A stretch of DNA of 50,081 nucleotides from contig JBBQZU010000024.1 in the NCBI GenBank assembly GCA_038207425.1, positions 1 through 50,081 on the forward strand. The letters run 5' to 3'. The position numbers and the translations under genes were made by a program. The stretch is from JBBQZU01 sp038207425 (GTDB lineage: Bacteria > Bacteroidota > Bacteroidia > Flavobacteriales_D > Cryomorphaceae). The notes beneath the pieces are model-generated. The model was not told where the DNA came from. It did no database searches and saw only the letters and a program-made list of their open reading frames with translations. Below, piece by piece: positions 36,673 through 45,318 of this stretch (position 1 is its first letter; each line of letters opens with the position of its first letter).

Positions 36673-37932
36673 GTGAGCGACCCACGAGATCAATCGGCCA
36701 AACGTAAAATTATCAACGATCCTGTTTACGGATTCATTACCCTACAGGACCCTGTGGTATTCGCGATTGTTGAGCATCCTTGGTTTCAGCGGCTCAGGCG
36801 AATCAAGCAAACGGGCATGAGTCATCTGGTGTATCCCGGGGCTTTGCATACCCGCTTTCACCATGCGCTCGGGGCCATGCACCTTATGAGCCTTGCCATT
36901 GCATCGCTGCGCGAAAAGGGCACTGAAATAACCAATGACGAGGAGCGGGGCGCGCTCGTAGCCATATTGCTTCACGATATTGGCCATGGGCCATTTTCGC
37001 ACAGCCTTGAGTATTCACTTGTGAAGAATGTAAACCACGAAGTGATATCCGGTATTTTTATGGAGCGGCTCAACCAGCAATTTAACGGGGCGCTGACCGC
37101 CGGTATTGATATTTTCTACAACCGACACCCCAAGCATTTCTTGCATCAGCTAGTGAGCAGTCAGCTCGATGTGGACCGACTCGACTACCTCTCACGCGAC
37201 AGCTTCTACACCGGAGTGTCAGAAGGCGTGGTGAGCAATCAGCGCATCATAAAAATGCTGCAGGTATTCAACGGCAACCTTGTAGTAGAAGAAAAAGGAA
37301 TTTATTCCATCGAGAAATTTATCGTAGCCCGCCGCCTGATGTATTGGCAGGTGTATCTGCACAAGGCTGTGGTTGCTGCCGAGAAGCTATTGATCAATAT
37401 ACTCAGAAGGGCGCGCGCCCTGGCGGGAAATGGTGCAGAACTATTCGCATCACCTGCATTGGCTTATTTCCTTTACAATGATTACAGCCGCGAAGCTTTT
37501 ATGGAAAATCCCGAAGTGCTGGAGCAATTTTCAGAACTCGATGATTTCGATATTATGGGCGCCATCAAAGTATGGAAAAACCACGACGACAGCATTCTGA
37601 GCGACATGTGCCGCAGCCTCACTGGCCGCCGCCTTCCGGCAATATTGGTGAGCAGGGTGCCTTTTTCCAGAAAGGAAGTAGAAAGGCTCCGCAGCAAAAC
37701 AAAACAAACCCTGAACCTTACCGACGAAGCGCTCGACTATTACTTTGGCGAAGACGAAATAACCAATCACGCCTACGACCCGGGTTCAGACAGGATAAAT
37801 ATTCTCACCAAATCAGGTGAGCTTATTGACCTAGCCGAAGCATCAGACAACCATCTGCTGCAATCGCAAACTGAAGCGGTGAAAAAGTATGTGCTCTACC
37901 TGCCTAAGGAAGTAGCCGCCGGCACCACCTGA
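36673..37932 (+). CDS. HD-domain phosphohydrolase (dNTPase/SAMHD1-like superfamily)
   Basis: The 419-residue protein has the metal-binding HD motif set: first histidine in HTRFHHALGAMHLM, the HD pair in LLHDIGHGPFSHSLE, and the distal aspartate in SSQLDVDRLDYLSRDS. The N-terminal INDPVYGFITL and VEHPWFQRLRRIKQTG are typical of the Bacteroidota/Firmicutes HD proteins related to dNTP triphosphohydrolases. It probably acts on nucleotides in the cytoplasm; the substrate is not established. The start is GTG at 36673, the first in-frame start after the promoter motif. The gene is intact and is followed 43 bp later by lpxD, which has its own -7 box. Confidence 0.88.
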   Translation: MSDPRDQSAKRKIINDPVYGFITLQDPVVFAIVEHPWFQRLRRIKQTGMSHLVYPGALHTRFHHALGAMHLMSLAIASLREKGTEITNDEERGALVAILLHDIGHGPFSHSLEYSLVKNVNHEVISGIFMERLNQQFNGALTAGIDIFYNRHPKHFLHQLVSSQLDVDRLDYLSRDSFYTGVSEGVVSNQRIIKMLQVFNGNLVVEEKGIYSIEKFIVARRLMYWQVYLHKAVVAAEKLLINILRRARALAGNGAELFASPALAYFLYNDYSREAFMENPEVLEQFSELDDFDIMGAIKVWKNHDDSILSDMCRSLTGRRLPAILVSRVPFSRKEVERLRSKTKQTLNLTDEALDYYFGEDEITNHAYDPGSDRINILTKSGELIDLAEASDNHLLQSQTEAVKKYVLYLPKEVAAGTT

Positions 37933-37943
37933 ACAGATCATTT

Positions 37944-37970
37944 TTGGGGTGCGGGATTTTTCTATATTTG
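37944..37970 (+). promoter_or_regulatory. Putative lpxD-operon promoter, leaderless configuration
   Basis: TATATTTG (37963-37970) is a perfect TAnnTTTG box ending 5 bp before the lpxD ATG, with TTG at 37944-37946 (16-bp spacer). Transcription would begin at or near the A of the start codon. Confidence 0.55.
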
Positions 37971-37975
37971 GCACA

Positions 37976-39028
37976 ATGAAAATCTCAGCCGCCCAACTCG
38001 CTCAAATCCTTGAAGGTGAAGTAGAAGGCAATCCGTTGGCAGAAGTTTCGGGCCTGAGTAAGATTGAAGAAGGCGGCATAGGCACCCTTTCTTTTCTCGC
38101 AAATCCGGCTTATACAGAGTACGTTTACACCACCACAGCCAGTGTGGTAATCATCGGCAAGGATTTTATTCCTGAGCGCTCCTTGCCCGCAAGCCTCACC
38201 TTATTGCGCGTGCCAAAACCCTATGAAAGTTTTGCAAAATTGCTCGATCTATACAATCAGATTAAGCATAGCCGCAAAGGAATAGATCCGCTGGCATCAG
38301 TGCACCCTGAAGCTACCGTGGCCAAAGGGGCCTATGTGGGCGCTTTTACAGTGGTAGAAAAAGGCGCAACAATAGCCAACGGTGTAAACATATATCCCCA
38401 ATGCTTTATTGGCGAAGGGGTAAGCATAGGCGAAGGCACACTGATACACCCGGGAGTGCGCGTACTGGCCAACTGCAAGGTAGGTGCCCACTGCGTGCTC
38501 AACTCTGCAGCGGTGATTGGCGGCGACGGTTTTGGCTTTGCGCCAAACAACGAGAACAATTACAAAAAAGTAGCACAAACCGGCAATGTGGTTGTTGAAG
38601 ACTTTGTAGAGATTGGCGCTGCCACCACCATCGACAGGGCCACTCTGGGCAGCACCATCATTCGCAAAGGCGCAAAGCTCGACAACCTTATACAGATAGC
38701 CCACAACGTAGAAATTGGCGAAAATACCGTCATTGCTTCACAAACAGGCATAGCAGGTTCTACCAAAATCGGTAAAAACTGCCTGGTAGGTGGGCAGGTA
38801 GGCATCATAGGCCATATTCAGATAGCCGATGGCACCAAAATAGCTGCACAATCGGGTATAGGAGCCAGCATCAACGAAGAGAATACCATCGTTCAAGGGT
38901 CGCCGGCATTCAGCATAGGCGATTACAAAAGATCATATATAGGATACAGAAAGCTGCCGGAACTCATGAAGGAGATTGACGCGTTGAAGAAGGAGTTGGC
39001 CGCTCTTAAAAAAAGCACAGAAATATGA
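37976..39028 (+). CDS. lpxD: UDP-3-O-(3-hydroxyacyl)glucosamine N-acyltransferase LpxD
   Basis: The enzyme adds the second 3-hydroxyacyl chain to the lipid A precursor in the cytoplasm. The 350-residue protein has an N-terminal uridine-binding domain (about 1-100, KISAAQLAQILEGEV) and a left-handed beta-helix of hexapeptide repeats (about 105-315). The catalytic histidine is in DNLIQIAHNVEIGEN, and the C-terminal helix is rich in lysine. ATG at 37976 is chosen over an upstream in-frame start because it begins the conserved domain and sits behind a perfect -7 box. Its stop overlaps the start of lpxC/fabZ (ATGA). Confidence 0.95.
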   Translation: MKISAAQLAQILEGEVEGNPLAEVSGLSKIEEGGIGTLSFLANPAYTEYVYTTTASVVIIGKDFIPERSLPASLTLLRVPKPYESFAKLLDLYNQIKHSRKGIDPLASVHPEATVAKGAYVGAFTVVEKGATIANGVNIYPQCFIGEGVSIGEGTLIHPGVRVLANCKVGAHCVLNSAAVIGGDGFGFAPNNENNYKKVAQTGNVVVEDFVEIGAATTIDRATLGSTIIRKGAKLDNLIQIAHNVEIGENTVIASQTGIAGSTKIGKNCLVGGQVGIIGHIQIADGTKIAAQSGIGASINEENTIVQGSPAFSIGDYKRSYIGYRKLPELMKEIDALKKELAALKKSTEI

Positions 39029-40428
39029 GTACCAAGCAGCGCACGCTTGCATCAAGCGTTACCTTTCACGGCATAGGACTTCACACCGGCGAGAAGGTAA
39101 CCCTTACCATCCATCCGGCTCCGGCTCGCCACGGATATGTATTCAAACGCATCGACATGGAAGGCCAGCCTACCATCAAAGCCGATGTGGACAATGTGAT
39201 TACCACCCGCCGCGGCACCACCCTTCAGCAAAATGGAGCACAGGTAAATACCACGGAACACGTGCTCGCATCGCTCTTCGGCAGCGAGGTTGACAATGCC
39301 CTGCTGGAACTCAACGGACCCGAAGTACCCATCATGGACGGCAGCGCAATGCTATTCGTTGAGGGCATTGAGAAGGCCGGTATCGTAGAGCAGGATGCCG
39401 AAAGAAACTATTTTACCCTCAAGGAAAACCTTTACTACGAAGATGAAAATGGCTACGTGGAGATGCTCGCCGTGCCTACTCCCGGCTCTGAGTTTCGCGT
39501 TACCGTTATGGTTGACTATAACTCGCCAGTACTCGGCACGCAGCATGCTTCGATGTACGAAATAGGCGAGTTCAAAACTGAAATCGCGCCATGTCGCACA
39601 TTCGTTTTCCTGAAAGAATTAGAAGAGCTTGCAAAACATGGCCTGATCAAAGGCGGCGATCTCGACAACGCTATTGTGCTTGTGGAGCGCGAACGCACGC
39701 AGGAAGAATATAGGGCTATTGCCAAATTGTTGGGCAAGGAGAACGTAGAATTTAAAGTGCAAGGCATAGGCGTGCTCAATACCATCAAGCTCAAATACGA
39801 GAATGAACCAGCCCGCCATAAACTGCTCGATATCGTAGGCGACCTTGCGCTTGTAGGCCGGCCAATACAAGGCCATATTCTCGCTGCCAGGCCGGGCCAT
39901 GCCGGCAATGTTGCTTTTGGCAAAATAATCAAGAAGCTCATCAAAGACGAAGAGAATAAAGCACCCGCTTATGACCCTTCTAAAACCCCTGTGTATGATG
40001 TGAATCAGATTCAGAATATTTTGCCGCACAGGCACCCGTTTCTGCTGGTTGATAAAATCATAGAGCTAACGCCAACTTATGTGGTAGGCGTGAAAAATGT
40101 GACCCATACCGAAGCCTGTTTTCAAGGCCATTTTCCCGGCAATTCAATATTTCCCGGAGTGATGCAGGTAGAAGCACTTGCCCAAACAGGTGGCATACTT
40201 GCCCTACACAATGTGGAAGAACCTGAAAAGTGGAGCACCTATTTTGTGAAAATTGACAATGTGAAATTCAAAAGAAAAGTAGTTCCCGGTGATACCCTCG
40301 TGATGAAAATGGCGCTGATGTCGCCCATACGAAGGGGTATGATACTGATGCGGGCTACGGCTTATGTAAACGGCCAGTTGGCAACCGAAGGTGAACTGAT
40401 GGCACAAATTATCAAGGACCGCGCTTAA
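39025..40428 (+). CDS. lpxC-fabZ: Bifunctional LpxC deacetylase / FabZ dehydratase
   Basis: The 467-residue fusion catalyses the committed step of lipid A synthesis (zinc-dependent deacetylation of UDP-3-O-acyl-GlcNAc) and dehydration of 3-hydroxyacyl-ACP. LpxC occupies about residues 1-305: GIGLHTGEKVTLTIHPAP, the zinc histidine in TTEHVLASLFG, LNGPEVPIMDGSA, and later HKLLDIVGDLALVG. FabZ occupies about 325-467: ILPHRHPFLLVDKIIEL and the active-site GHFPGNSIFPGVMQVEALAQ. The fusion is characteristic of Bacteroidota. It overlaps lpxD and is 3 bp from lpxA, so the operon balances lipid A and fatty-acid synthesis. Confidence 0.96.
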   Translation: MSTKQRTLASSVTFHGIGLHTGEKVTLTIHPAPARHGYVFKRIDMEGQPTIKADVDNVITTRRGTTLQQNGAQVNTTEHVLASLFGSEVDNALLELNGPEVPIMDGSAMLFVEGIEKAGIVEQDAERNYFTLKENLYYEDENGYVEMLAVPTPGSEFRVTVMVDYNSPVLGTQHASMYEIGEFKTEIAPCRTFVFLKELEELAKHGLIKGGDLDNAIVLVERERTQEEYRAIAKLLGKENVEFKVQGIGVLNTIKLKYENEPARHKLLDIVGDLALVGRPIQGHILAARPGHAGNVAFGKIIKKLIKDEENKAPAYDPSKTPVYDVNQIQNILPHRHPFLLVDKIIELTPTYVVGVKNVTHTEACFQGHFPGNSIFPGVMQVEALAQTGGILALHNVEEPEKWSTYFVKIDNVKFKRKVVPGDTLVMKMALMSPIRRGMILMRATAYVNGQLATEGELMAQIIKDRA

Positions 40429-40431
40429 CGT

Positions 40432-41202
40432 ATGATACACCCCCTCGCAAGCGTACACCCCGATGCCCGCATAGGCCGCGATGTAGAGATTGGCCCTTTT
40501 ACCTGCATTCATGCCGATGTGGCAATAGGCGATGGCACCCGCATTGAATCAAATGCGGTGGTCATGGATGGCGCCCGCATTGGAAAAAACTGCCACATTT
40601 TTCCTGGGGCTGTGATTTCTGCCATACCTCAGGACCTGAAGTTTAAAGGTGAGATAACCACCGCAGAAATAGGCGATAATACCACCATCCGCGAATGCGT
40701 AACTATAAACAGGGGAACGGTGGACCGACACAAAACCAGCGTAGGCAACAACTGCCTTATCATGGCCTATGTGCACCTGGGCCACGATGTGATGGTGGGC
40801 AATAACTGCATACTCGCAAATGCCGCAAGTATAGCAGGCCACGTAACCATACAAGATTACGCCATACTCGAAGGAGTAGTAGCCATACAGCAATTTATTA
40901 CCGTAGGGGCACACGCATTTATCGCCGGCGGCTCGCTGGTGCGCAAAAATGTACCGCCCTATGTAAAGGCTGCCCGCGAACCCCTTACTTATATCGGCAT
41001 CAATAGCGTGGGCCTGCGCCGTCGCGGTTTTAGCGATGAGGTGGTGCAGCAGATTGAAGATATTTACCGCATTATCTACGTGCACAATACCAATACCTCA
41101 AAAGCACTCGAAATTGTGGAGGGCACCACACCCGATACGCCCCATCGCCAGCAAATAATCGATTTTATAAAAGCATCGGATAAAGGAATAATGAGGGGTT
41201 GA
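40432..41202 (+). CDS. lpxA: UDP-N-acetylglucosamine O-acyltransferase LpxA
   Basis: The enzyme makes the first acyl transfer of lipid A synthesis, from 3-hydroxyacyl-ACP to UDP-GlcNAc. The 256-residue protein is a left-handed beta-helix of hexapeptide repeats from residue 3 to about 190 (HPLASVHPDARIGRDVEIG, FPGAVISAIPQDLKFKGE, TTIRECVTINRGT). The catalytic histidine is in YVHLGHDVMVGNN. The C-terminal helical domain contains GINSVGLRRRGFSDEV. Order and spacing (lpxD-lpxC/fabZ-lpxA) are standard for the phylum. It is followed 3 bp later by an ABC ATPase gene. Confidence 0.96.
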   Translation: MIHPLASVHPDARIGRDVEIGPFTCIHADVAIGDGTRIESNAVVMDGARIGKNCHIFPGAVISAIPQDLKFKGEITTAEIGDNTTIRECVTINRGTVDRHKTSVGNNCLIMAYVHLGHDVMVGNNCILANAASIAGHVTIQDYAILEGVVAIQQFITVGAHAFIAGGSLVRKNVPPYVKAAREPLTYIGINSVGLRRRGFSDEVVQQIEDIYRIIYVHNTNTSKALEIVEGTTPDTPHRQQIIDFIKASDKGIMRG

Positions 41203-41205
41203 GCC

Positions 41206-41835
41206 ATGATGGAAATTGAGCTCACCAACGCCGGAAAACGATACAACCGCGACTGGATTTTTCGCCGGTGGACGGCCCTCTTTAAAGCTCCAAACGCGTA
41301 TGTGATTACCGGAAGCAACGGCTCGGGCAAGAGCACCGCCCTGCGCACGCTACTCGGCTACAGCCCCCTTTCAGAAGGCTCTTTGATTTACCGGAAGGGC
41401 GGAGTAGCCATGAATCAAGAAGCTGCCTACAGAAACTTTAGTATTTGCGCTCCATACCTGGAACTCTATGAAGAGCTCACCCTCGACGAATTGGTGCGGT
41501 TTCACTTTTCGCTGAAGCCTATGCTGCCCGAGATCGATCAGAATGATTTCGCTGCGCATGTACAACTTGACAGCGCGCGAACGAAACAAGTGAAACACTT
41601 CTCCTCGGGTATGAAGCAAAGGCTGCGCCTGGGCCTTGCGCTGCTGAGCAATACGCCGGTGGTGTTGCTCGATGAGCCTGTATCGAACCTCGACAAGCGA
41701 AGCATAGCTTGGTATAGCGACCTTGTAAGCACTTACCGGGGCGAGAGACTCATCGTGGTGGCATCAAACAACCAAACCGATGAATACGCCTTTTGCGGTA
41801 CTCAAATTCATATAGAAGATTTCAAACCATCATAA
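41206..41835 (+). CDS. ABC transporter ATP-binding protein
   Basis: The 209-residue single ABC domain has Walker A GSNGSGKSTAL, Q-loop region around MNQEAAYRNFSICAPYLELYEELT, signature FSSGMKQRLRLGLALL, Walker B VVLLDEPVSNLD and the switch histidine position occupied by asparagine (IVVASNNQTDEYAF). It has no membrane domain and no permease neighbour, so the partner is unknown. The downstream position in the lpx operon suggests an envelope role, but that is inference. The H-loop change from histidine to asparagine would be expected to affect ATP hydrolysis if the alignment holds. The ATG pair at 41206 gives two possible starts. Confidence 0.88.
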   Translation: MMEIELTNAGKRYNRDWIFRRWTALFKAPNAYVITGSNGSGKSTALRTLLGYSPLSEGSLIYRKGGVAMNQEAAYRNFSICAPYLELYEELTLDELVRFHFSLKPMLPEIDQNDFAAHVQLDSARTKQVKHFSSGMKQRLRLGLALLSNTPVVLLDEPVSNLDKRSIAWYSDLVSTYRGERLIVVASNNQTDEYAFCGTQIHIEDFKPS

Positions 41836-41850
41836 AGCCTTGCTTATGGG

Positions 41851-41882
41851 TTGAGGATTTTAGGCAGATTCAATTACTTTTA
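41851..41882 (+). promoter_or_regulatory. Putative efp promoter
   Basis: TTG (41851-41853), 21-bp spacer, TACTTTTA (41875-41882, one mismatch from TAnnTTTG), ending 15 bp before the efp ATG. It would allow efp expression independent of the lpx operon. Confidence 0.45.
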
Positions 41883-41897
41883 GCCAAAATATAGATC

Positions 41898-42464
41898 ATG
41901 GCAACAACTGCAGAAATAAAAAACGGAATTTGCATCAAGCACAACGGAAAACTATTCAGCATCGTTGAATTTCAACACGTGAAGCCCGGCAAAGGCCCGG
42001 CCTTTGTTCGCACCAAAATGCGCAACCTTGAAAATCAGAAAGTGATAGACCATACCTTCTCGGCCGGTCATACCATCGACATACAACGTATTGAATACCG
42101 CCCGCATCAGTACCTCTATCCCGAATCAAACGGGTACTACTTTATGCATACCGATACTTTCGAGCAGGTACTTATTGAGAAAAACCTGGTTGAGAAACCA
42201 GAATTTCTTCGTGAAGGAATGCTTGTTACCATCATATTTCACGCCGATGAAGAAGCCGCTCTCACCGTGGAACTGCCTCCATTCATAGAAGCTGAAATTA
42301 CCTATACCGAGCCGGGCTTAAGGGGCGATACGGCCACCAACACCTACAAACCGGCTATCATCGATACAGGCGCTGAAGTGCGTGTGCCACTCTTTATCGA
42401 TACCGGCGACAGGGTAAAAATAGATACCCGCACGGGTATGTACAGCGAACGCGTAAAAGCTTAG
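41898..42464 (+). CDS. efp: Elongation factor P
   Basis: The 188-residue factor helps the ribosome at polyproline stretches. Three beta-barrel domains are visible. The first contains the loop VKPGKGPAFVRTK with the conserved lysine at about residue 32, which is modified in many bacteria. The second starts near YLYPESNGYYFMHTDTFEQ. The third contains the family signature around GDTATNTYKPAIIDTGAEVRVPLFI and ends RVKIDTRTGMYSERVKA. No EF-P modification gene is adjacent. It ends in TAG, and its stop overlaps the stop of the convergent gene by three bases (TTAG). Confidence 0.96.
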   Translation: MATTAEIKNGICIKHNGKLFSIVEFQHVKPGKGPAFVRTKMRNLENQKVIDHTFSAGHTIDIQRIEYRPHQYLYPESNGYYFMHTDTFEQVLIEKNLVEKPEFLREGMLVTIIFHADEEAALTVELPPFIEAEITYTEPGLRGDTATNTYKPAIIDTGAEVRVPLFIDTGDRVKIDTRTGMYSERVKA

Positions 42465-45181
42465 TCAAGGGGGTAGCAGAAAAGTTGCCTTCCCTGAGCA
42501 GTGACCAACCTTACCCTTCCATTTTTGGCAATATCGCCCGCAGCGGGGCTTGCGCTTCCGTAAAACGGGCTGCTTTCCAGTGCTGCGCCGCCGGCTTGAA
42601 GCACCACTATTTTGGGCGGTTCAGAGCTTGCCACTGCTATACCCTTGCCTTTCTCGGGTAGCGTAATTTCGCTGAGCGACCTGCCACTGCCATCGCTGAT
42701 TTGGTAGCTCCAAAGCAGGACACCATTTATATCGCTGGCAGTAACCACATCGGCCCACAGGGCCACACAGTCAGGCACACCATTTCCCGAAAGGTCGGTA
42801 AAGAGATAATCTACCGGCCTACCTTTGCCCAAATCAAAGCGGTCGAACCTGCCGTCGAAGCGGAAGCGGTGCGAAGCGCCAAGGGTATCGACATAGTACA
42901 GCGCCGATGCCGCAATATGCGACTGGGAAGGTTCAAGATACCACAGGCCGTGAGCCATTCCTTCGGTTTCGGTGCTGATTTTGTGCCTTGCCTTGCCTTG
43001 CCTGTCGAGCAAATGCACCTTGCCGGCAGCATTTATTGCCATGATATAGTCTTTGGACTTCACCTTGAGATGCCTTATTTCATGCGCAATGTCGGCTTCG
43101 CTGTCGCGAAATTCCCAACCCCTTACTTCTTTTCCTTTGGTGTCGAAAGCAAGGATGTACCCCCCGTTTACTCCTATAAAAAAGCGGTAATCGCGGTTGC
43201 GGTCATAGTCTAGGGCATTCACACCGCAAGTGGCCCGTACGGGCAGCCTTACGGGAAATGACTCTACATTGCTTCCATTTCGGTCGAGCAGGTAGATGGA
43301 CCGCTCGGTGCTGAATAGAATCTGCAATTTTCCGTTTTTGTAAATGTCCACCTGCTGTACTTTGCTGCTTACCGGACCATCGGCTACCATACTCCACAAT
43401 TGCTCTCCGCTTTCTGAAAAGAGCGCCACGCGGTAGCTATCGTCCTGTACAATGGTTTCGAGCATGCCGGTGTAATGGTTTTGCAGCAATACCGGAGGCA
43501 TAATGATATTTGCCGAAAGCTCGGCCTCCCAGAGTGTATTGCTCTCAAGCAGGGCAGCGGGGTTATGGCCGAGGTGCAGGTTGTTGAAGTACAGGTTGCC
43601 CTTAAAGTGGCTTACTTCGTAAATGAATGATTTTAAGTTGCGGAGCAGAGGCTCATTGGCTTTTACAGCTTCGGCAAATGATGAATCGAGCAACTGCCGG
43701 TATATGGCGCCCGACTTTGCCGGCGAACTGTACAGCAGAAAATGCCCGCTGCCTGATACGTTCTGACTGATGCCGGTGAAAGTATCATTGCTGGCAAGGG
43801 TTTTTCCGGCCTGAAGGTCTTGTAGAAGTACCCTCAGCGCGCGGGGCGAAGCCGCCATCAGCACCACGTCCTGATATATTGTTGCCCACGGATCACTGAT
43901 GCCATCGAAAGCTGCGCCGATCAGAGAGCTGTAGAGTTTACCCACGGGCATTTGAATCATCTCCGTTTCATCGCTTCTTTCCTTTTGCGCGGGTACTCCG
44001 GTTTCAGCGGCCAGGCGCTCCGCCAATTCTGTGATTTTGCTCCAGGCCGCATCCGGACTTGATGTACGCAATGCCATATATTGCCCTTCGCTGTATTCCC
44101 TTCCCGATGAGGGCACAATAAAGGCAGCGGCTTCATTGCCAACCCACGAAAGTGCGAGCGAGTCGGCCGGGCACTTGCATTGTTTTTTTGCAAATGTTAT
44201 CAAGGTATCATTGGCAGGCACTTTCATTATTTCCCGAAAGGATGAATACGCTGTAAAACCATACCATGCGAACCATGCGGTACGAGCAGGCATATAGGCA
44301 GGGAGTTTCAGGGGGGCGGCTTTGTATTTTGCAAAGGCATTGATTCCTGTTGCGGAAAGTTGATCACCCAGGGCAAATCCGCGCAAGGTAATGGCATCAC
44401 TCTGCATATCGGCATCGAAGGCGCTCCACTGTGCCCAAGGTTGGGTAAAGAATGGGTGCTTCAACGCATCCTTACCGGCGTAGGCTTTGAGAATATCGGT
44501 AAACTCGCGGTACTGCACATAAAGTTGCGCTCGGGCATCGCGGCCTCGTGTTTCGCGCACTTCGGTAAATGCCTGATTGTGGTATACCGAACTGCCTTCA
44601 GCCAGGGCGAGGGCCGAGGCTTCGATCAAGGTAGGAGAAAAACTCAGCACCAACAGCCCTTTAGCAATGTAAAAGTGCAGCGGCCCATCGGCATACTTCG
44701 ATTGCAGGGTGAACAGTTCGATGCTTCGCACAGATTTCTGCGGTGGTACTGCGGTGGAATTCAGAAAAGTTTTGAGCCAATCGCCAAGCTCAGCGGGAGT
44801 GGCAGCAGGATCGGTTTCAAAAATAGCCAAGTAGGAATGTCCGTCCGGAGAAGGGTGCGCAGTTACCACCACCGGCCTTCCGGCGAGTGCAGCGGCCAGT
44901 TGTGGTGATTTGGTCAGGGCGGTGTCAATCAGGTGCCCTGCAGCATCAAGGCGGAAGTAGTAATCGTTGGCAAGAAGGTCTTTCCAAATGGTGTTTTGCT
45001 GCGAAAGGTCGCGCCATACATTGCCGGCATCCACTGTTTCGAATATCAAAGCGGCATTGGTAGGTACGGCTTCCAGCGGCTGCGCATCAGGCAAAGCGTT
45101 GGGCTCCAAGCTGCGGTATAACCAAAAGAGAGCTGCAGCAGCAGCGATGAAAAGCAGAAGCGGTATAAAGTACTTTCTCAA
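42461..45181 (-). CDS. Large envelope protein, DUF3352-like N-terminus with propeller-like C-terminus
   Basis: The 906-residue protein has a single N-terminal membrane anchor (YFIPLLLFIAAAAALFWLYR), so it is probably held in the inner membrane with the bulk outside. Residues about 35-560 contain AVPTNAALIFETVDAGNVW and repeated alpha/beta segments, like the DUF3352 group of Bacteroidota envelope proteins. Residues about 570-906 contain repeated strands with aspartate-glycine turns (VDIYKNGKLQILFSTERSIYLLDRNGS, YILAFDTKGKEVRGW, VHLLDRQGKARHKIST), indicating a beta-propeller like PQQ or WD repeats. No catalytic motif is visible. It is intact and convergent with efp. The role is unknown. Confidence 0.7.
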   Translation of the reverse strand: MRKYFIPLLLFIAAAAALFWLYRSLEPNALPDAQPLEAVPTNAALIFETVDAGNVWRDLSQQNTIWKDLLANDYYFRLDAAGHLIDTALTKSPQLAAALAGRPVVVTAHPSPDGHSYLAIFETDPAATPAELGDWLKTFLNSTAVPPQKSVRSIELFTLQSKYADGPLHFYIAKGLLVLSFSPTLIEASALALAEGSSVYHNQAFTEVRETRGRDARAQLYVQYREFTDILKAYAGKDALKHPFFTQPWAQWSAFDADMQSDAITLRGFALGDQLSATGINAFAKYKAAPLKLPAYMPARTAWFAWYGFTAYSSFREIMKVPANDTLITFAKKQCKCPADSLALSWVGNEAAAFIVPSSGREYSEGQYMALRTSSPDAAWSKITELAERLAAETGVPAQKERSDETEMIQMPVGKLYSSLIGAAFDGISDPWATIYQDVVLMAASPRALRVLLQDLQAGKTLASNDTFTGISQNVSGSGHFLLYSSPAKSGAIYRQLLDSSFAEAVKANEPLLRNLKSFIYEVSHFKGNLYFNNLHLGHNPAALLESNTLWEAELSANIIMPPVLLQNHYTGMLETIVQDDSYRVALFSESGEQLWSMVADGPVSSKVQQVDIYKNGKLQILFSTERSIYLLDRNGSNVESFPVRLPVRATCGVNALDYDRNRDYRFFIGVNGGYILAFDTKGKEVRGWEFRDSEADIAHEIRHLKVKSKDYIMAINAAGKVHLLDRQGKARHKISTETEGMAHGLWYLEPSQSHIAASALYYVDTLGASHRFRFDGRFDRFDLGKGRPVDYLFTDLSGNGVPDCVALWADVVTASDINGVLLWSYQISDGSGRSLSEITLPEKGKGIAVASSEPPKIVVLQAGGAALESSPFYGSASPAAGDIAKNGRVRLVTAQGRQLFCYPLD

Positions 45182-45262
45182 AGCAGGGTTGCTAAATCAG
45201 CTTCAAAGGTACAAATGCAGCGCAGCGTTGAGCCGATTTCTTTGCAGATGTGTTTTAAAGAA

Positions 45263-45295
45263 AAATAGCCACCCCTTTTTGTAAGGGCGGCTATT
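45263..45295 (-). terminator. Terminator downstream of the M43-type gene
   Basis: On the reverse strand AAATAGCCGCCCTT pairs with AAGGGGTGGCTATTT with one mismatch, followed by T residues. It begins about 24 bp past the last stop of the metalloprotease gene. Confidence 0.75.
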
Positions 45296-45318
45296 TAATA
45301 TGGCAATTTTATAAGCGC

